DNA from: Isoetes taiwanensis
Lineage: Eukaryota > Streptophyta > Lycopodiopsida > Isoetales > Isoetaceae
NCBI GenBank assembly: GCA_021234155.1
Contig: JAJEKV010000052.1
Location: 6,114,925-6,178,924 of the forward strand
Direction: 5' to 3'
DNA: 64,000 bases
Part shown: positions 33,972-46,652 of the stretch, piece by piece
How the letters are laid out: every line of letters begins with the position of its first letter
Position numbering within the stretch: position 1 is the first letter of the stretch
The notes under the pieces: model-generated
The model's database searches: none
Told to the model about the DNA's origin: nothing
What the model saw: the letters and a program-made list of their open reading frames with translations, nothing else
Position numbers and translations under genes: made by a program

Positions 33972-36900
33972 TGACAAAGCCTCCATCTCGATGTTCCCCA
34001 GAAATCACCACGTTTGAAGCCAATGCAAAGGTCTCCAAAGCATCAGCAAAGAAAATGAAGGGTGGGGCGTCTCCATCAAAGAAAGAGAAAGCTACAAGTA
34101 CATCAGCCCGAAGTTTGAGAAGGTAGGTGGAAACACCTTAGAAGCAACCATTTTGATACTCTTTATCCGGGGCTTTTACAAATAGTGCAAGGAGTTTGGG
34201 GGAGTGAAGCTCCGGTGAGGGGTTATCGGGGGAGAGTAGGATCGAACCAGCATGGATGCAAGACTTCTTTAAAATGTATGAGTTTGTTTTAATAGGACAG
34301 AGGTAGCAAAACCATCATATACCCCCTCAGACTTTGTTCGAGCATATGCTCTTCATTCCAAGGGCATAAATGTTGATTGGGAAGAGCTAAAAGAGAGTGC
34401 ACGTGCATTTGCTAAAACGCGCTCATAAGGAGTCCGACCTAAGCTGAAGTTATTACCTTGAAATCCTCCAATGTGAAAGCCATGCATGGTAAATCAGCTG
34501 ATTGAAGAAGGGCAACACATAAAATTGATGGCAGAATTGCTAGAAAGGAGATCCCATGACTCCTTAACTTTGAACAATCGATTGAAATCTTTTAAAAACG
34601 AGAAAGAAAGATAATAGAATCAGGATGTATGTAAATTAGAGGCTGAAAGGAGTACTTTGAGCAGTTATACAAAGCAAGGATGCTCAAGTGAAAGTTCAAA
34701 TGGACAAGCTGGACTCCTTAAGAGCAAGCAAGCAACCAATTGATTTGCAACTTGCCTGGCAGCTCACTTTGAAGAAGAAAAGAAAAGTTTGGTTATGGAG
34801 ATGGATGCCTTCTTTGAAACCAATTGAGAACCTTTGCAATGAATTGGCTGAATTGGATGCTTCGTCAAAGACATAACGACAAATCTGGAGGCAAATAACA
34901 GATGGTATGAGCAGGATCAATGAGATAATAGATCAAATGGAGAAATCTGGTGTAATGTCATCATTGCATCCTGCTCTCCCGTTCATGGACGGATCGATAG
35001 CATCCACATCTCATGTGATTACAACATGTACCGGTGTAATGACTCCCTCGAGTCTACCATGGTGATAATGTTATGTTGTGGACATCCCACGCCTATTATG
35101 TCTAGCCTTTAGGGTGTCTACAACGAACCTAAGTAAGGCATACCCAATGTTCTTGGCTTAAGGGTTGCAGAATCATGGAATGCGTGTTCAGTCGATTAAG
35201 ACCTTGTTTATTGAATGCATGGATCTGTTGAAGTTTTACATACAGGTCTTAAGTGTTTCATTTGTACATAGATTTGAATCTTTCTTGCCTTAGAATAAAT
35301 GCACTTGAATGTATTTTAATTTGTAATTGGATCTTTGTTTTGGCGGTTCTTTTTCACATCCTGTAATTTCATAATGGTTTATGTATTTTCTCTTTATATG
35401 TACATATAACATGCTAGAATGCAAATGAGATTATGATTACATCTATCTTTCTAGTTTTCTATTACATTTTACAAAGAAGTCATGTTGGTAGATATTATTA
35501 TACTATAAGTGTACATTTGTTTTACCCGCCGATTTACATCTAGTTTGCAAATTTTTTAGCTTTTTTTTCATTGACATGAATTTTTCCTTTACATTTACCT
35601 TTTGACATGTTGGGATGTACATGTTAACAAGATAATACAATTAATTTACTCAAATTTCTTCAATGTAGATATGGATAGCATCAAGAAACCGGCCACATTG
35701 GCCGGGTAGTATGTAGTATTGATGTATATTTGCATTGCATGTTTGTGACTTCATTGTTACTTGGTTTGGGTTGCCTGAAGAAATTTCATGGAAAAGGGTT
35801 GAAATTGACATACGAGGAGTCCTCTGGAGCTGAAACATCGGGAAAGGATGATGTCCTTGGTAGTGAAACTCCATCCACATCTAGGTTACTTTGTGAAAGA
35901 AACAATCTTTGACAATGTGGAGGACAAAGCACATTAGAGCAGAACTTGATAGAAGATGTGGAAGGTGAGATCCCACTTGTAGGTGAGATCCCAAATGTGG
36001 AAACAGAGTTGGCTTTGTTGCAAAGGCTTAACACGAGCCATTCAATAGTAAGTGTCTCTAACTACATTCTTAATGTTTTTAATTTAGTCTTTGAACTCAA
36101 AGCCCGAACTTGCCATTTTCGGGTGAACGGGCTGATTTAAATGGTGAGCAATCTGATGACATTAAGCTGCCACCAAAGAATTCAATATCGGGGTGCATAT
36201 TTTTAATGTTCTTTATCTCTATACCAAATTGTATTGGGGTTTTAATTTGTTGGTGGTAGATGACACGGGAGAGGAGAGCCTACAAGTGAAAGGGGTAGCT
36301 GAATTGGAGAGCCTAGATCTTGAAAAGGGCATGCAAAGTTGCAACAAAGGCTGTAGAGGTGTTCGTGAAAAGGAGGACGAGCCAAACAAAGTTAAAGAAA
36401 GGTAGATTCAAGAAAGGAAGCAACAAATGTAAAAAGGTGAGACTTGCCTTTTTTGGGTGTTTAGTTTAGGGTTTAATTTCTTGGAATTGTAATTATAGGC
36501 ATCATTAACTCTTCTATGCTAATGCCTAATTCTAATATTAAGCATATGAATACATCTCTCGACTACATACACTTATTTTTGTAGGCATAAGACCGCTCAA
36601 TCGAGAATCTAACGAAGGTATTTGTGTATGTTTTTAAAACAATTGTAATCATTTCAAGTTAACATTCTATTATTCTTTGTAGAATGGTGGAGAACATGAA
36701 GACGTTGAAGGCTAAGACTCCACTTTTCCCATTCAAGAATAGCCAGCCTAAACCTCCAATGAAAGTGGTTGATATAGACATTGAAGCTTTGTGCGCTTGA
36801 CCAACTTCGAGGGATGACAAACCGCCTTGTGGAACTCTATGGCAGGTGATTTTCCATTCTTTAGGTGTTTTGAAGCATTTATCAAGATTTGGAAAGCTTT

Positions 36901-37790
36901 TTTCTGAATATGCTCTTATTTGTGACCGTGTGCTCAATTAGGTATTTGCATGATAAGTCACCCGGAGGAGGGAAAAGGTAATCCATATCTTCTCTCTTAC
37001 AATTACTTTTTTATTCAAGGAGGCTTCAAGCAACAAGAAAAGAAATGATGCATCAAGTCTGCCAGAGACGCAGTTGAAGCAAGGACTTTGCTGGGCTAGT
37101 CATGGCTAAATGCCAATACATCCTCGTGACACTGCATTTGAGAACGAACACTTTGCGGTGGCCATATTTGCTCTTTGCGAGAGCAAATCTAAAGTTCTCG
37201 ATGCACCAGCAGTACATATCCTGAACCCTTTAAATGGCTTTGCCACAAATGAAAAGGCAATTAGAGGGTATGACATCCCTTTGATATGTTTTTTATTTCA
37301 ATTAATCTCAATGTTTTGCTAAATCTTACATGACTATTTTATATGCGCCGAGACTACACCGCAGATTTTGATGAGTAGGGCATCCAAAGGAATGGATTAC
37401 TTGAGGAAAAATAACATCAAAGGTATAAATTACGTTGAAGTACCACAACAACCTGACTTGACATCTTGCGGGCTGTTTGTGATGGCATTTATGCACAAGT
37501 TTGTTGACCTACTTATTTCTCGAAAAGACTCAAAGGTACATTATTAATGATCAATTTGAAATTGGCACATTATTTCCTTTTTTAATGATCAATTCTAACA
37601 TTGGCACATTATTATATCTTGCAAGATTACACAAGAGGCGGGTTTACGTGATGAGTATGCCCTTTCACGGCATTTATTGTGTCTTGATAGATAGCTCTCA
37701 TTAGTGAGAGTGGTGGCTGCTCAACGATAGCTTCTATAGAACAAGCACTGGGCAGATGCACTTTCGAAGAGTCATTTGTAGTTAAATCTT
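33972..37790 (+). CDS. Transposon-borne Ulp1/C48 cysteine protease, spliced
   Basis: SUMO-protease-like gene carried by the transposon. Candidate first exon 33972-34121 (MTKPPSRCSP…, donor GTAGGT). The second starts after TTTTAATAG at about 34298 (TEVAKPSYTPSDFVRAYALH). A coiled-coil-like region follows (34480-34880: QLIEEGQHIKLMAELLERR, ENLCNELAELDASSKT), then an acidic part at about 35780-36400. The protease domain spans about 36940-37700. Catalytic His is in NEHFAVAIF (codon 37149), Asp in KVLD, Gln in VPQQPD and Cys in TSCGLFVMAFM (codon 37467), giving the full H-D-Q-C set. A donor at 37534 and acceptor near 37625 lead to the last exon. Small indels interrupt some exons. Ulp1 domains occur in several plant transposon families; the role in transposition is not known. 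Confidence 0.7.
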
Positions 37791-37989
37791 CCTTGGATGC
37801 CCGCCCGGTCTCTGGACATGTCCTTGAACTTGGAGTCTTGAATGTTTAAATTATATTTTTCCGTCTAAATAAATTTGGTATATTGTGCATGTCAACCGAT
37901 TCTCATGAGTAGATGGAATGTAAAGCTGATTCAATTTAAACATTTCTCTTATTCAAATTTATCATGTTTTATTGTTGGCGTGTTTAGGG

Positions 37990-38786
37990 AAAAGAAAGGT
38001 CTTAGTATTTGATATTGATGGAGGATTGGGTTGTCGACATCCAAGGATGAGTTCTCATTTTGCAAAAACACGCGACATGCTAGGCCGATAGAGATAGGGG
38101 ATAGAGTGTATATATGCAGGCCTGCATGAGGGTCTTCCTCTATTATGCACATGCCATTAACTTTGATTTGGGGATATGGTCCGAAATGCCACTTAGTTTA
38201 GTATGCAGCATAATTGAGCGACTAAAAGTAGAGGGCTTTGGGATCTGAAATTCATATTTGGAAGAAGTAGATGTTGGGTGCTTCCATTTAGAATAAACCC
38301 GTCAAAAAATCTTTATGTGAAGAACTTGGAAGTTATTTCAACCTGAATTTCCCAAGTATCATAGGAGGGCTCTGTTGTTTGATGATGCAGGAATATAAGT
38401 GCTCATTAAATCCCCTATACTCATACATTTGTATACCACCATGGACACTTAACAAACAAAATGATAACGTTATGACCGCACTCTACCCCCTGGATTGAAG
38501 GGCTCCCAATGCGGATGAGATTTCAACATACGTGAGGGATCACCCGTTTCATTCACCAATTGATGCATTTGACAAGTTGGTTATGGAGCGGATCACATAT
38601 GAGTATGGCGGTTCCCGGATGCAATTGCGGGCTGCATGCACTCACACATGTATGGTCGATGACCTCGATGACGAGGAGACAAGTTCTTCTACGGAAGCAC
38701 GGGCTCTTGAACGCAGGTATATCGGCACCCATGACGATGAGGCTGCGCTATGGCAAAGATATTTAGACACCTTCGGATCATCATGA
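37990..38786 (+). CDS. Unrecognised plus-strand coding block inside transposon
   Basis: Broken frames with protein-like composition: a DEFSFCKNTRHA…IEIGDRVYICRP region at about 38030-38120, then an 84-codon frame 38532-38786 ending EAALWQRYLDTFGSS. It may be the C-terminal part of the preceding gene or a third small gene. No family is recognised. Confidence 0.35.
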
Positions 38787-39869
38787 GCTCTGCCTTGCAT
38801 ACTTTAAGAGGTAATTAATTAATAGTCTTCTAAAGATTAAGTAAAAGTATTACGTGTACCAACCATCTCATGTTGTTTATCGATGCAGAGGCCCCAACTT
38901 CATACATGTGGAACTAAATGAAGATATGTGAAAGGAGTTGACATGTAACATATTGACATGAGATGAAGTGAAATTTTGTAAAAACATATTGTAACTTTTT
39001 CTTCATATTGTAACCGAAACATATTGTAACGGATCTTCATCTTTAAATACAAAAATTTTGTCCACTTTTAAATGACAATATTTGCACATTCTTGACTTGT
39101 ATAGTAGCATGTAAGTACGCAATTTTCAGTTCAAAGATAAGGCACAAAAAATCATGCATAAAAAGATCATGCATAAAAAAGTTTGATTTGATGTCCACCG
39201 AATGTAAATCAGATGTATTTTGTATTACAATGCGGGTCATTTGACCTAGTTTGACCTAGTCAATGTATTCAATTACTCCCAATCGATTAGAGATATCTGG
39301 CCGACTTTTCACACAACCTTCCTCATACTGATGAGAGCACACAATACAATTGATTTGGCATGAAAATGATGAATACGGTAAATATGGTAAACAATTTTAT
39401 GTGGCCGGTCATTTTTCATTTTAGGGTCGCATAAAAAACCGTCTTCGCCAGTTTACATAGATCTACAATCTCGGTGATTTCCCAAAAGCATTTTCATGCC
39501 AAGAATTGGATAATTCATATGCATAAGCAACACCTTTTATTTTATCCGGACTGCTCCAATGGAAATCTAGCCCCTATCACGTTCGGGATGGACAGGACCT
39601 TCTTTCCTTTAAATAATTTATACTTCCGATGGCGCGAGTGTATTAGCTGAAAATATTCACACTGATATAACTTCATCACCACGGTAAAATTGATTCCCAT
39701 AGTCATCCATGACGTCTACTTCAGAGCATGTTTCACTTAGAGTGCATTGTATGATATAATAGGCCACCTTCATAATTGTGCGGGGCTGAATGATAAAGTA
39801 ATCTCAACTTGGATTGTCTCATCCACATTGTCTATGTCATTTGCCCACAAGTCTTGTAACTCATTCTCA

Positions 39870-42477
39870 TCATCTCCTAGACATTTCGATTTGTAGGCTC
39901 TAGTTTTCTTAAATCCCACTTACCACAATGGCCAACATTCTCACAAGCGGGCCAATCAAAACTTATGCATGCCTTGCAAAAACATGAAAAGAGACGCATA
40001 GTAGCTTGGTTTGGATCACTAGGGTCTATCGATGAGGCGCAATGAATTGTGCAAGACACCTTTGTTGGCAACGCGTCAAGTCTTTGTCTTCATCAATGTT
40101 AGTAACCTCCCAAAAACCCGTTCCACATCTGATTTTTTTTCTCTCAAAACATCCAAAGCGGTTTTAGCATTTATGACCACCTTGCCCTCCTTCTTTCTTT
40201 GTTACGCCTCAAGCCATAGCTTCCAAGTAGCCCCTTCTCCATCATGTGTGCCTTTACCATGTCTGAACCAAAAATTCCATTGCATTCTTATTTTATGTTC
40301 ATGATGATACACAGGTTACATGATAGAATGCTCGTCTCGATTTGAATTGGGCTGCACACCGTCAGGACCAAACTAAGTGAAACTTCTTCTCCACGCCATC
40401 GTTTTCTTGCAACCACTTAAGATGCAACTTTGAATGCATCTGTACAAAGTGAGTATCATGTGTCTTATCATCACGAAATGAAGAAGTGCACATTTTCTCA
40501 TTTTCCATTAACCTTGAACATTGTGATATGAACTAAAATGCTGATCTTTTCGTTGTACCAATCGTTAGCACGGATCTCATTGAATGGTTTGAGTATAATT
40601 CTCACGAGAAATCAACAACCGATAGTATGTAAACATCATCGAAGTGTTCTAATGGATTCCTTGAATTGCTTGCTTTGCCAATGTGCCACAAAGTTATGAT
40701 GTACAAATTTAGCCATATGATCAAACATATTATCTAACATGCATTTGCCCAGCTTCATTCCTTGTCAATCAACGAAAACCTCGAACTTCCTTTCTTGAAA
40801 GGTTCATTCCTATAGCTATAGGCTTGCCATACAACCGAGGTTCTTCAATACTTTCCTCTCCTCCCTTGGACATAATTCAATCTTCTTTTTCCACAATTTC
40901 CACAAAATTTGAACTTATACACATTTTAGATAGTGCCACTCCTCATCTTCTGCTCTCTATCACATACCATGGCTCGAAAAGCACATCTTTGACATTCTCA
41001 AATGTCCTTTTCTTTGCGACAAATTCAAACATTGTCTTCTCGAGGTTGCAAATTCTACAGGTTGCAAGAAGAGTTCTCATGGACTTTTTGACCTCATCAT
41101 ATTAAATGCTTTCCTAAACAAATCTGCACTTTCGTGTTTGACACAACAAAGAAGTGTTTCTTTCTTTTTAGCTTCGGTATGCATGTTGGTTTTAAGTATA
41201 TAAACCTGTCTAATGCCAATTCCAACATCGGGATGCTGATCCACAAAGTTCCGATATAATTCAGCTGTAAAATGCATAGAAACGAGTTTACATCAATACA
41301 TTTTCAAGATTTCAAATACATCTACTATAGCTTCACATACAAATTACAATCTTGTCCACATCCTACATTTATTACAGCTTTCACATCTATTACACATCCT
41401 ACATCTTTCACATCCTTACTTTCAAGAGTCTACCTACAGAATGAATTTGAACAATTGGGAAGAAATGTAAAGCAGAATTTCAAGAACTTGTACAACCATA
41501 AAGCAAAAGTAAATTTTCCTATTATTACACTCATAAGGTAAATTAGAAAGAATTATGAATATTGTTTCAATGTAAAGAATAACACCCCAAGTACATATAT
41601 TTTTATAATCAAATCAAGGCAATGTATAATTTGTACTGTGTAATGTCAATGTATTGAATTGCATGTGTCCTTTTTCTTCATCACATCTCTAACTTTTGGT
41701 GAGACTTTGTGTTATCCAACCAAAATTGGGCAATCAAATTCTTCATAGCCCCGATCTACAACATTTGTTCTCGGGTTTTCGACACCTTTAATGCCCATAG
41801 ATTTGCTCCACCTAATGACATTTCCTTCCTTCTTTTTGCTGCAAGGCTCATATTCCGTGGATGTAATTTCAACAATTTGGTCGCCTTTTGTAAACTTCAA
41901 ATGATTCTCCCTCTTTTCCAACTTACCATAAGCAAAAGAATGTGAGTGTTTTAGCGACAAGTTTATCATTGCTATTTGCTCTTTTCACCTCTTGAAGGCC
42001 ATCCACGAGTTTTTTACCATTTTTTCCTTCACAATAGCCTCTTCAGGGCTTCCCAAGGATGGGTTGAACAGAAAACATAACCTTTTATCCTAAGTAAGAG
42101 TCTTTTTGGCAAAAGTAATTTGGTGTTTTGGGTCCAAATTAGAGAGACTTGTTGCACAATAAGATCAACGACTTCATTCACCTTTCTTCTTACACCTTTT
42201 TGTCACATATCCAAAGATCACAAGATTTTCTGTTTGACTTCCCGGGGAACCTGTTGGGTTCTTGCCCCTGCCCCGATTCATATGGGAGTCTTAGCTCTTG
42301 CTTCCAACCTACCTTCTTCCTAGCCGTCACCCAAAACAATGAATTACTTAACGTAAAAACAAGATCAAAATGGGGCTTCTCGATTTTTGGGTTCGATTGA
42401 TCCGGGAACAGATTGAATCGGTTGGGAGGAGAATTAGGGAAGTCCCGAAATCTAAGGTGATTCAATTTCAAATTCAT
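39870..42477 (-). pseudogene. Transposase-like protein (DG..QFK, HGKG..DG.GA)
   Basis: Minus-strand gene reading inward from the right end. Ordered motifs: VVDFS-EN-type near 40600; DG-CAAQFKSRRAFYH near 40350; WNFWFRHGKGTHDGEGA near 40250; then a cysteine-rich element CFCKAC…WPACENVGHCGKW at about 39910-39985. This combination is familiar from uncharacterised transposase-like proteins in plants and invertebrates; the conserved acidic residues and the HGKG..DG signature suggest a nuclease core, which is inference. Upstream blocks lie at 42477-41712 (basic) and 41277-41077 (ELYRNFVDQHPDVGIGIRQVY). Frames are interrupted by several indels. Confidence 0.6.
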
Positions 42478-42622
42478 TGCGCAATTTTGTTAGTTACCAT
42501 AATTAAATATGGAATCTTTCACGTTGGTTGCTAGCATTAAATGTCATGTAAAATCTAATTTTTTCCCCCTAACTACACTAACCTAGTGTAACCTATTATT
42601 ACATTATACAAGAAATATGAGA

Positions 42623-42643
42623 CACCCTTTCGTGCAACTACCC
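42623..42643 (-). repeat. Right terminal inverted repeat
   Basis: CACCCTTTCGTGCAACTACC plus one C; exact inverse of the left end, followed by GGGT. Confidence 0.9.
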
Positions 42644-42730
42644 GGGTCCAGTAAATAATGAGTTTTAAGTTTTACCATTGAAATGGCGCTACGATGCCAT
42701 TCCTTGCTAACAAATGTCCTTTGCATTCAG

Positions 42731-43350
42731 CGGTATCTGGCTCTAGCAGAAGTTACCATGCGTGGTAAGTAGCCCAAAGACTTCAACTGGTGGGTCTTCA
42801 TGCCAGAGGATATCGTTCAGCTGTTCCAGTCTCTATGGAACCAATGGAAAACTGGCAAGCTCAAGGACAATAGAGGGCAACCTATAGTCTGTGTCTGGGC
42901 CAAAGATAGTGACTATTTCAGTCAGACTTATCTGCGATGTGTCAGGGGCATGCACTATGAGTCTTATTCAAGAAGGTGCTTGACGAGAAGGTATACGTTA
43001 AGGTCTCCACTGATTACACAGGTGATTACTTCTTCAAGACGCGGGCTAGAGCTCTCAGGGCATTATCGTTCTTGAAGAAGGAAATTTTTGAGTATGTCAA
43101 GGAAAACTTCCCAAGGAAGTTCACCTCCTTCGAAGACTTATGTTCCACTGTGCCAGGTTTTGACGATGCCAGTTTAAAGGCCATAGGGACACCGCATAAC
43201 AAATGGGTCAATGATAGCATTTCCAAGGATGGGATTTTTGGAAACATACCTCCAGCCTTGGCAAGGGTCATAAGAAATAAAGTTATGCAGAGGGATGACA
43301 CTCAAGAGTTCTGCTACGAGGTTGAGCTCACTGATAGCAGAGGGCAGATC
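42731..43350 (+). CDS. Unknown spliced gene, 3' portion beyond the transposon
   Basis: Starts after an acceptor TCCTTTGCATTCAG. Reads KDFNWWVFMPEDIVQLFQSL…DNRGQPIVCVWAKD, then, after a one-base shift near 42975, LDEKVYVKVSTDYTGDYFF … NIPPALARVIRNKVMQRDD … CYEVELT. No family recognised. It is placed in the same gene as 31381-33420 because it follows the shared intron repeats on both sides of the transposon and has the same strand. It converges on, and slightly overlaps, the minus-strand gene that ends near 43350. Confidence 0.45.
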
Positions 43351-45378
43351 AAATGCCCTCTCAATCGTCTCGATGGTCATCTCTGTATCCTCAGTTGCAA
43401 TAGAAGTGTCAATAGTATCACTACTTTCACCCTCAGACTCAAAGTATACATAGTCGTCTGGAACATATACCACCTCCCCTTTATTAACTTGAGCCATCTT
43501 CTTTTTATAGAAAGCTGAAGTTTCTAATGCAGGAAGGTACAAAGACTCCTTGTTGTGGGGTAGCACCTCCAATACTGCAGCTTCCCAGAATTTCATTTGA
43601 GCTTGCCACCTTGATCTATAAGCCTCAGCAGTGGCAAATTTGACTACACTAGCTCGGCATGCCTTAAACTGATCGTCAGGTATATTTGTAGGCTGCTCAA
43701 GTCCATACAATAGCATTTTGACCACTCCAGATTTGACTCTAGATATGAGCAAAACATCTGCTCGTTTCTTTGCACCTTTTTGACCACTGGCAGACTGCAG
43801 AAGAAAGGGCCATGTTGTGAGTTTGGTCTGCAGGTCACAGGGTATGTATGTGCATTGTAGGAGAGCATGTATGTCCAGCAATACAGTTGGTGGTATACTT
43901 AGGAGATAAGTAACAACTGACACTGTCATTTATAAGAGTGCCAAGCAACAGATCAGAACCACTAAGTTACACAGCTAGTATGTTTACATCATCATAAGGA
44001 CAGCAGTTGTAAACCTATATAGGGCTAGGGTTACATTATTCTAAAGAAAGGAGATATGTGCTACAGCAGCAAGCTGGTACTTTAGAGGAAATGGCAGCAA
44101 ACTGTTAAAATACTGTTAGTGGTGCAGCCAAAAGCATAATGCCTACTTAAAAATTTCATATCCTGAGTAAAATGTAGACTTTTGATCATCAACTAATGGA
44201 CCATCATATGCAAAACATGAGCTTAGCGTCATCCTCTAGATAGCATGGCATTTTTAATGGTAAAGAGTGAGAAACCAGCCTGCATATGAAATAAGATAGT
44301 AAAACAACATTATAATGGGAACCTAATGCCATTAAACAACATGAAATGCTATGTAATTCAGCACTGGTGCAGAACATAAGCCTATGCAACACATCAAATT
44401 CCAGCATTATTAAACTTACGAAGCTAGTGAACCACATGCACAAAATGCACATAGAGTTAAGGAACAAAATGCACAAAGAATTAGACACTTAAAGCAACAC
44501 TGTAATGATGGCATGAGGCTAGCAAACAATATGCTCTTAGAACAGAAAATTAAGGCATGTAAACAACTGTATTTCCAGAGATCCAGTCATAACAGAAATA
44601 GTTTAAACAAGATGTTGTCATCATCAGTAATGTGCATCTAGATTATTCTAAATTATGATGAGACTTCTAGTTAAGGAGGACTTAAGCCAGAGATACAGTT
44701 AGCAGTTAGCCTGCATTTCATAAACAAAAAACAATGGAACAAATGCCCTAAGCAACAAATAAATCGGAATACAGCTGAAAGGAATCTAGCTCAAATTAAA
44801 ACATCATGCATTATAATAAAGGGTGAGCCTTATCCAGGAAGTTAGTCAATGTATTGAACATGGGAAGAAGTTTGGTTGATTGCACATAATAGTGAAATTT
44901 GATAGAGAGAGAGAGAGAAAAAGGTAGTGAATACCTGACGCAGATTCTTGAGGAAGCCAAGTACATGAAGCTTCACTTCCTTTTTATGCCAAGAAATTAG
45001 TACGTTACCTCCAAAGTCCATCGTGTGAAGTTTAGGCATAACCTTCTCTTCAATTATTTGGTTGATCTCTGCTTGCCCTTTCGACGACTTTGCAGAAGCA
45101 ATAGGGTGATAGTCTTCAAATCCACGGCGTGCAATTTCTTCATTCTACATGAACATTAATAAGAAATCCTTGAGAACAGTAATAAACAAACAAACAAACA
45201 ATAATGTTAAGCAATCTCTAGAGAACAAATAAAAAATTACTGCTAAGAAGATGTCGTATTGGCCTGTTGACTCAAAATGTTTCTTGAGAAGTTTCTTCCC
45301 ACACAGCGGTTCATTGGGATACATTTTTACATATTTTTCAGTATTGTAGATCCGTTCATAACTAATATGCACCTGCAA
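43350..45378 (-). CDS. Unrecognised spliced minus-strand gene
   Basis: Three exon-like blocks with good sites. Block 1 is about 45373-45240 (after TTCTTTGCAG: VHISYERIYNTEKYVKMYPN … TGQYDIFLA). Block 2 is 45144-about 44935 (acceptor TTCATGTAG, donor CGTCAG|GTATTC: NEEIARRGFEDYHPIASAK … VKLHVLGFLKNLRQ). After a long intron comes block 3, about 43800-43350 (KRADVLLISRVKSGVVKML … CRASVVKFATAEAYRSRWQA … acidic ESEGESSDTIDTS). A 251-codon frame (43929-43174) covers the last block. The N-terminus is not found. I recognise no family. It is unusually free of frame errors compared with neighbouring blocks. Confidence 0.5.
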
Positions 45379-45399
45379 AGAACAGAAAGAAAATCATAT

Positions 45400-46125
45400 A
45401 TTGATTCCATCTTAGACGCTGAACCTAGTAAAAGAAATAGAAGCGAAGTTTGTAGATCCTAGTAAAAAACTTTACAAGATTCTTTCTGGAGGAGCACAAG
45501 ATAATTACTACCATTTACTAAGTATTCATAAAAACACATAATCTAGTAATCAAATGGTGTTCACTGTTAATGGGAGAAAAATATACTAGAGTACTTTACT
45601 GTTGATATAGGCTACAAGAGTTTAATGGCATCCTTGACCTGCATAACTTGAGCAAAAAAAGAGATAACAGCTGGGTTTTTCATAGGCATTTGGTTAAAAA
45701 TTCGGTAGCCTACTTCAAATTTCCCTGCTGCATATACCCTCATATGATAGTATTCCATGAGACATCATTTGTGTGAGACATTTACTGGAACATACTGAGG
45801 GCCTCATTCATTTGCATGTGCTGTATGTAGACTTTCATCATTATAATTCATGAAAAACAATACTTACAAGATAGGTCATTGAAGACTTTCGTAACTCTTA
45901 CAAAGACCCACAATACGACATTTTCAAGCAATACATTTTCCTCTAGTCTTTTTCTTCGAATGAGCTCATGAATCTGCTTGTCTTGCATAACGTACCACGA
46001 GTTCAAACATCTAGAATCTTGAAGCCAAGGCCCAGAGATGAAAAGACTACGATGCCAGCATAAATCCTTGCATTTTTCTCAAGATCCCATAAAATAATAA
46101 CAATTGACAAATGTCCACTAGCACA
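45400..46125. other. Spacer, no recognised gene
   Basis: AT-rich; may hold further upstream exons or the promoter of the minus-strand gene. Confidence 0.3.
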
Positions 46126-46300
46126 TTAGCTAAGAATCGGACTGAATGTGAAATTAGTACAAATTAGGTCCAGGCTGAATCGGACTGAATCCACTAGCAC
46201 AAGTTTGCTAAGAATCGGACTGAATCCACTAGCACAAATTAGGTCCAGGCTAAATGCGAAATTTCTAGAAGCATAGAAATTTCTAGAAGCATTGAAATTC
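46126..46300. repeat. Short direct repeats (GAATCGGACTGAATCCACTAGC)
   Basis: Near-identical segments around 46134, 46178 and 46210 repeat GAATCGGACTGAAT, CCACTAGCACAA and AATTAGGTCCAGGCT in mixed order, followed by a doubled AATTTCTAGAAGCAT at about 46258-46290. They lie upstream of the CACTA-like transposase. Confidence 0.65.
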
Positions 46301-46652
46301 CAGCTGAAGTCTTGCCTTATCCATTTGGCAACTTCGATGCTCCTCGATGCTCCTCCTCACATCGAATTTGGATCACGGCCGTCTTCAACACCGGCTAGCA
46401 GCTCGCCGAAAAAAAACGTAACAAATTATCACATTTAAAATTTTCACATTTTTAAAATTAATGACTTTAAAATTTTATTGACTTTATTAAACTCCCGTGA
46501 CTTTATTAAAATTTTTCTGAAACTCCCGTGAACAAAGCGTCTCAGGGTTTTACAACAAATGCATTTCCTGAGACGGCTTTCCTGAGAGGGATGACGGTGT
46601 TTTACAACAAATTTCGGTGCATTGAATTCGATACCAACCTTAATGTGAGATC

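Larger units (their letters stand above)
33628..42643. mobile_element. 9.0-kb DNA transposon with perfect 21-bp TIRs
   Basis: The left end GGGTAGTTGCACGAAAGG… (33628-33648) is exactly the reverse complement of the right end (42623-42643). GGGT on both sides fits a 4-bp duplication. It carries two convergent gene blocks: a Ulp1-type protease gene on plus from the left end and a transposase-like gene on minus from the right end. Short TIRs and a 4-bp duplication do not fit typical MULE (long TIR, 8-11 bp) or CACTA (3 bp) elements. The superfamily is unclear to me. It sits in an intron of the 31.4-43.35 kb gene. Confidence 0.85.
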
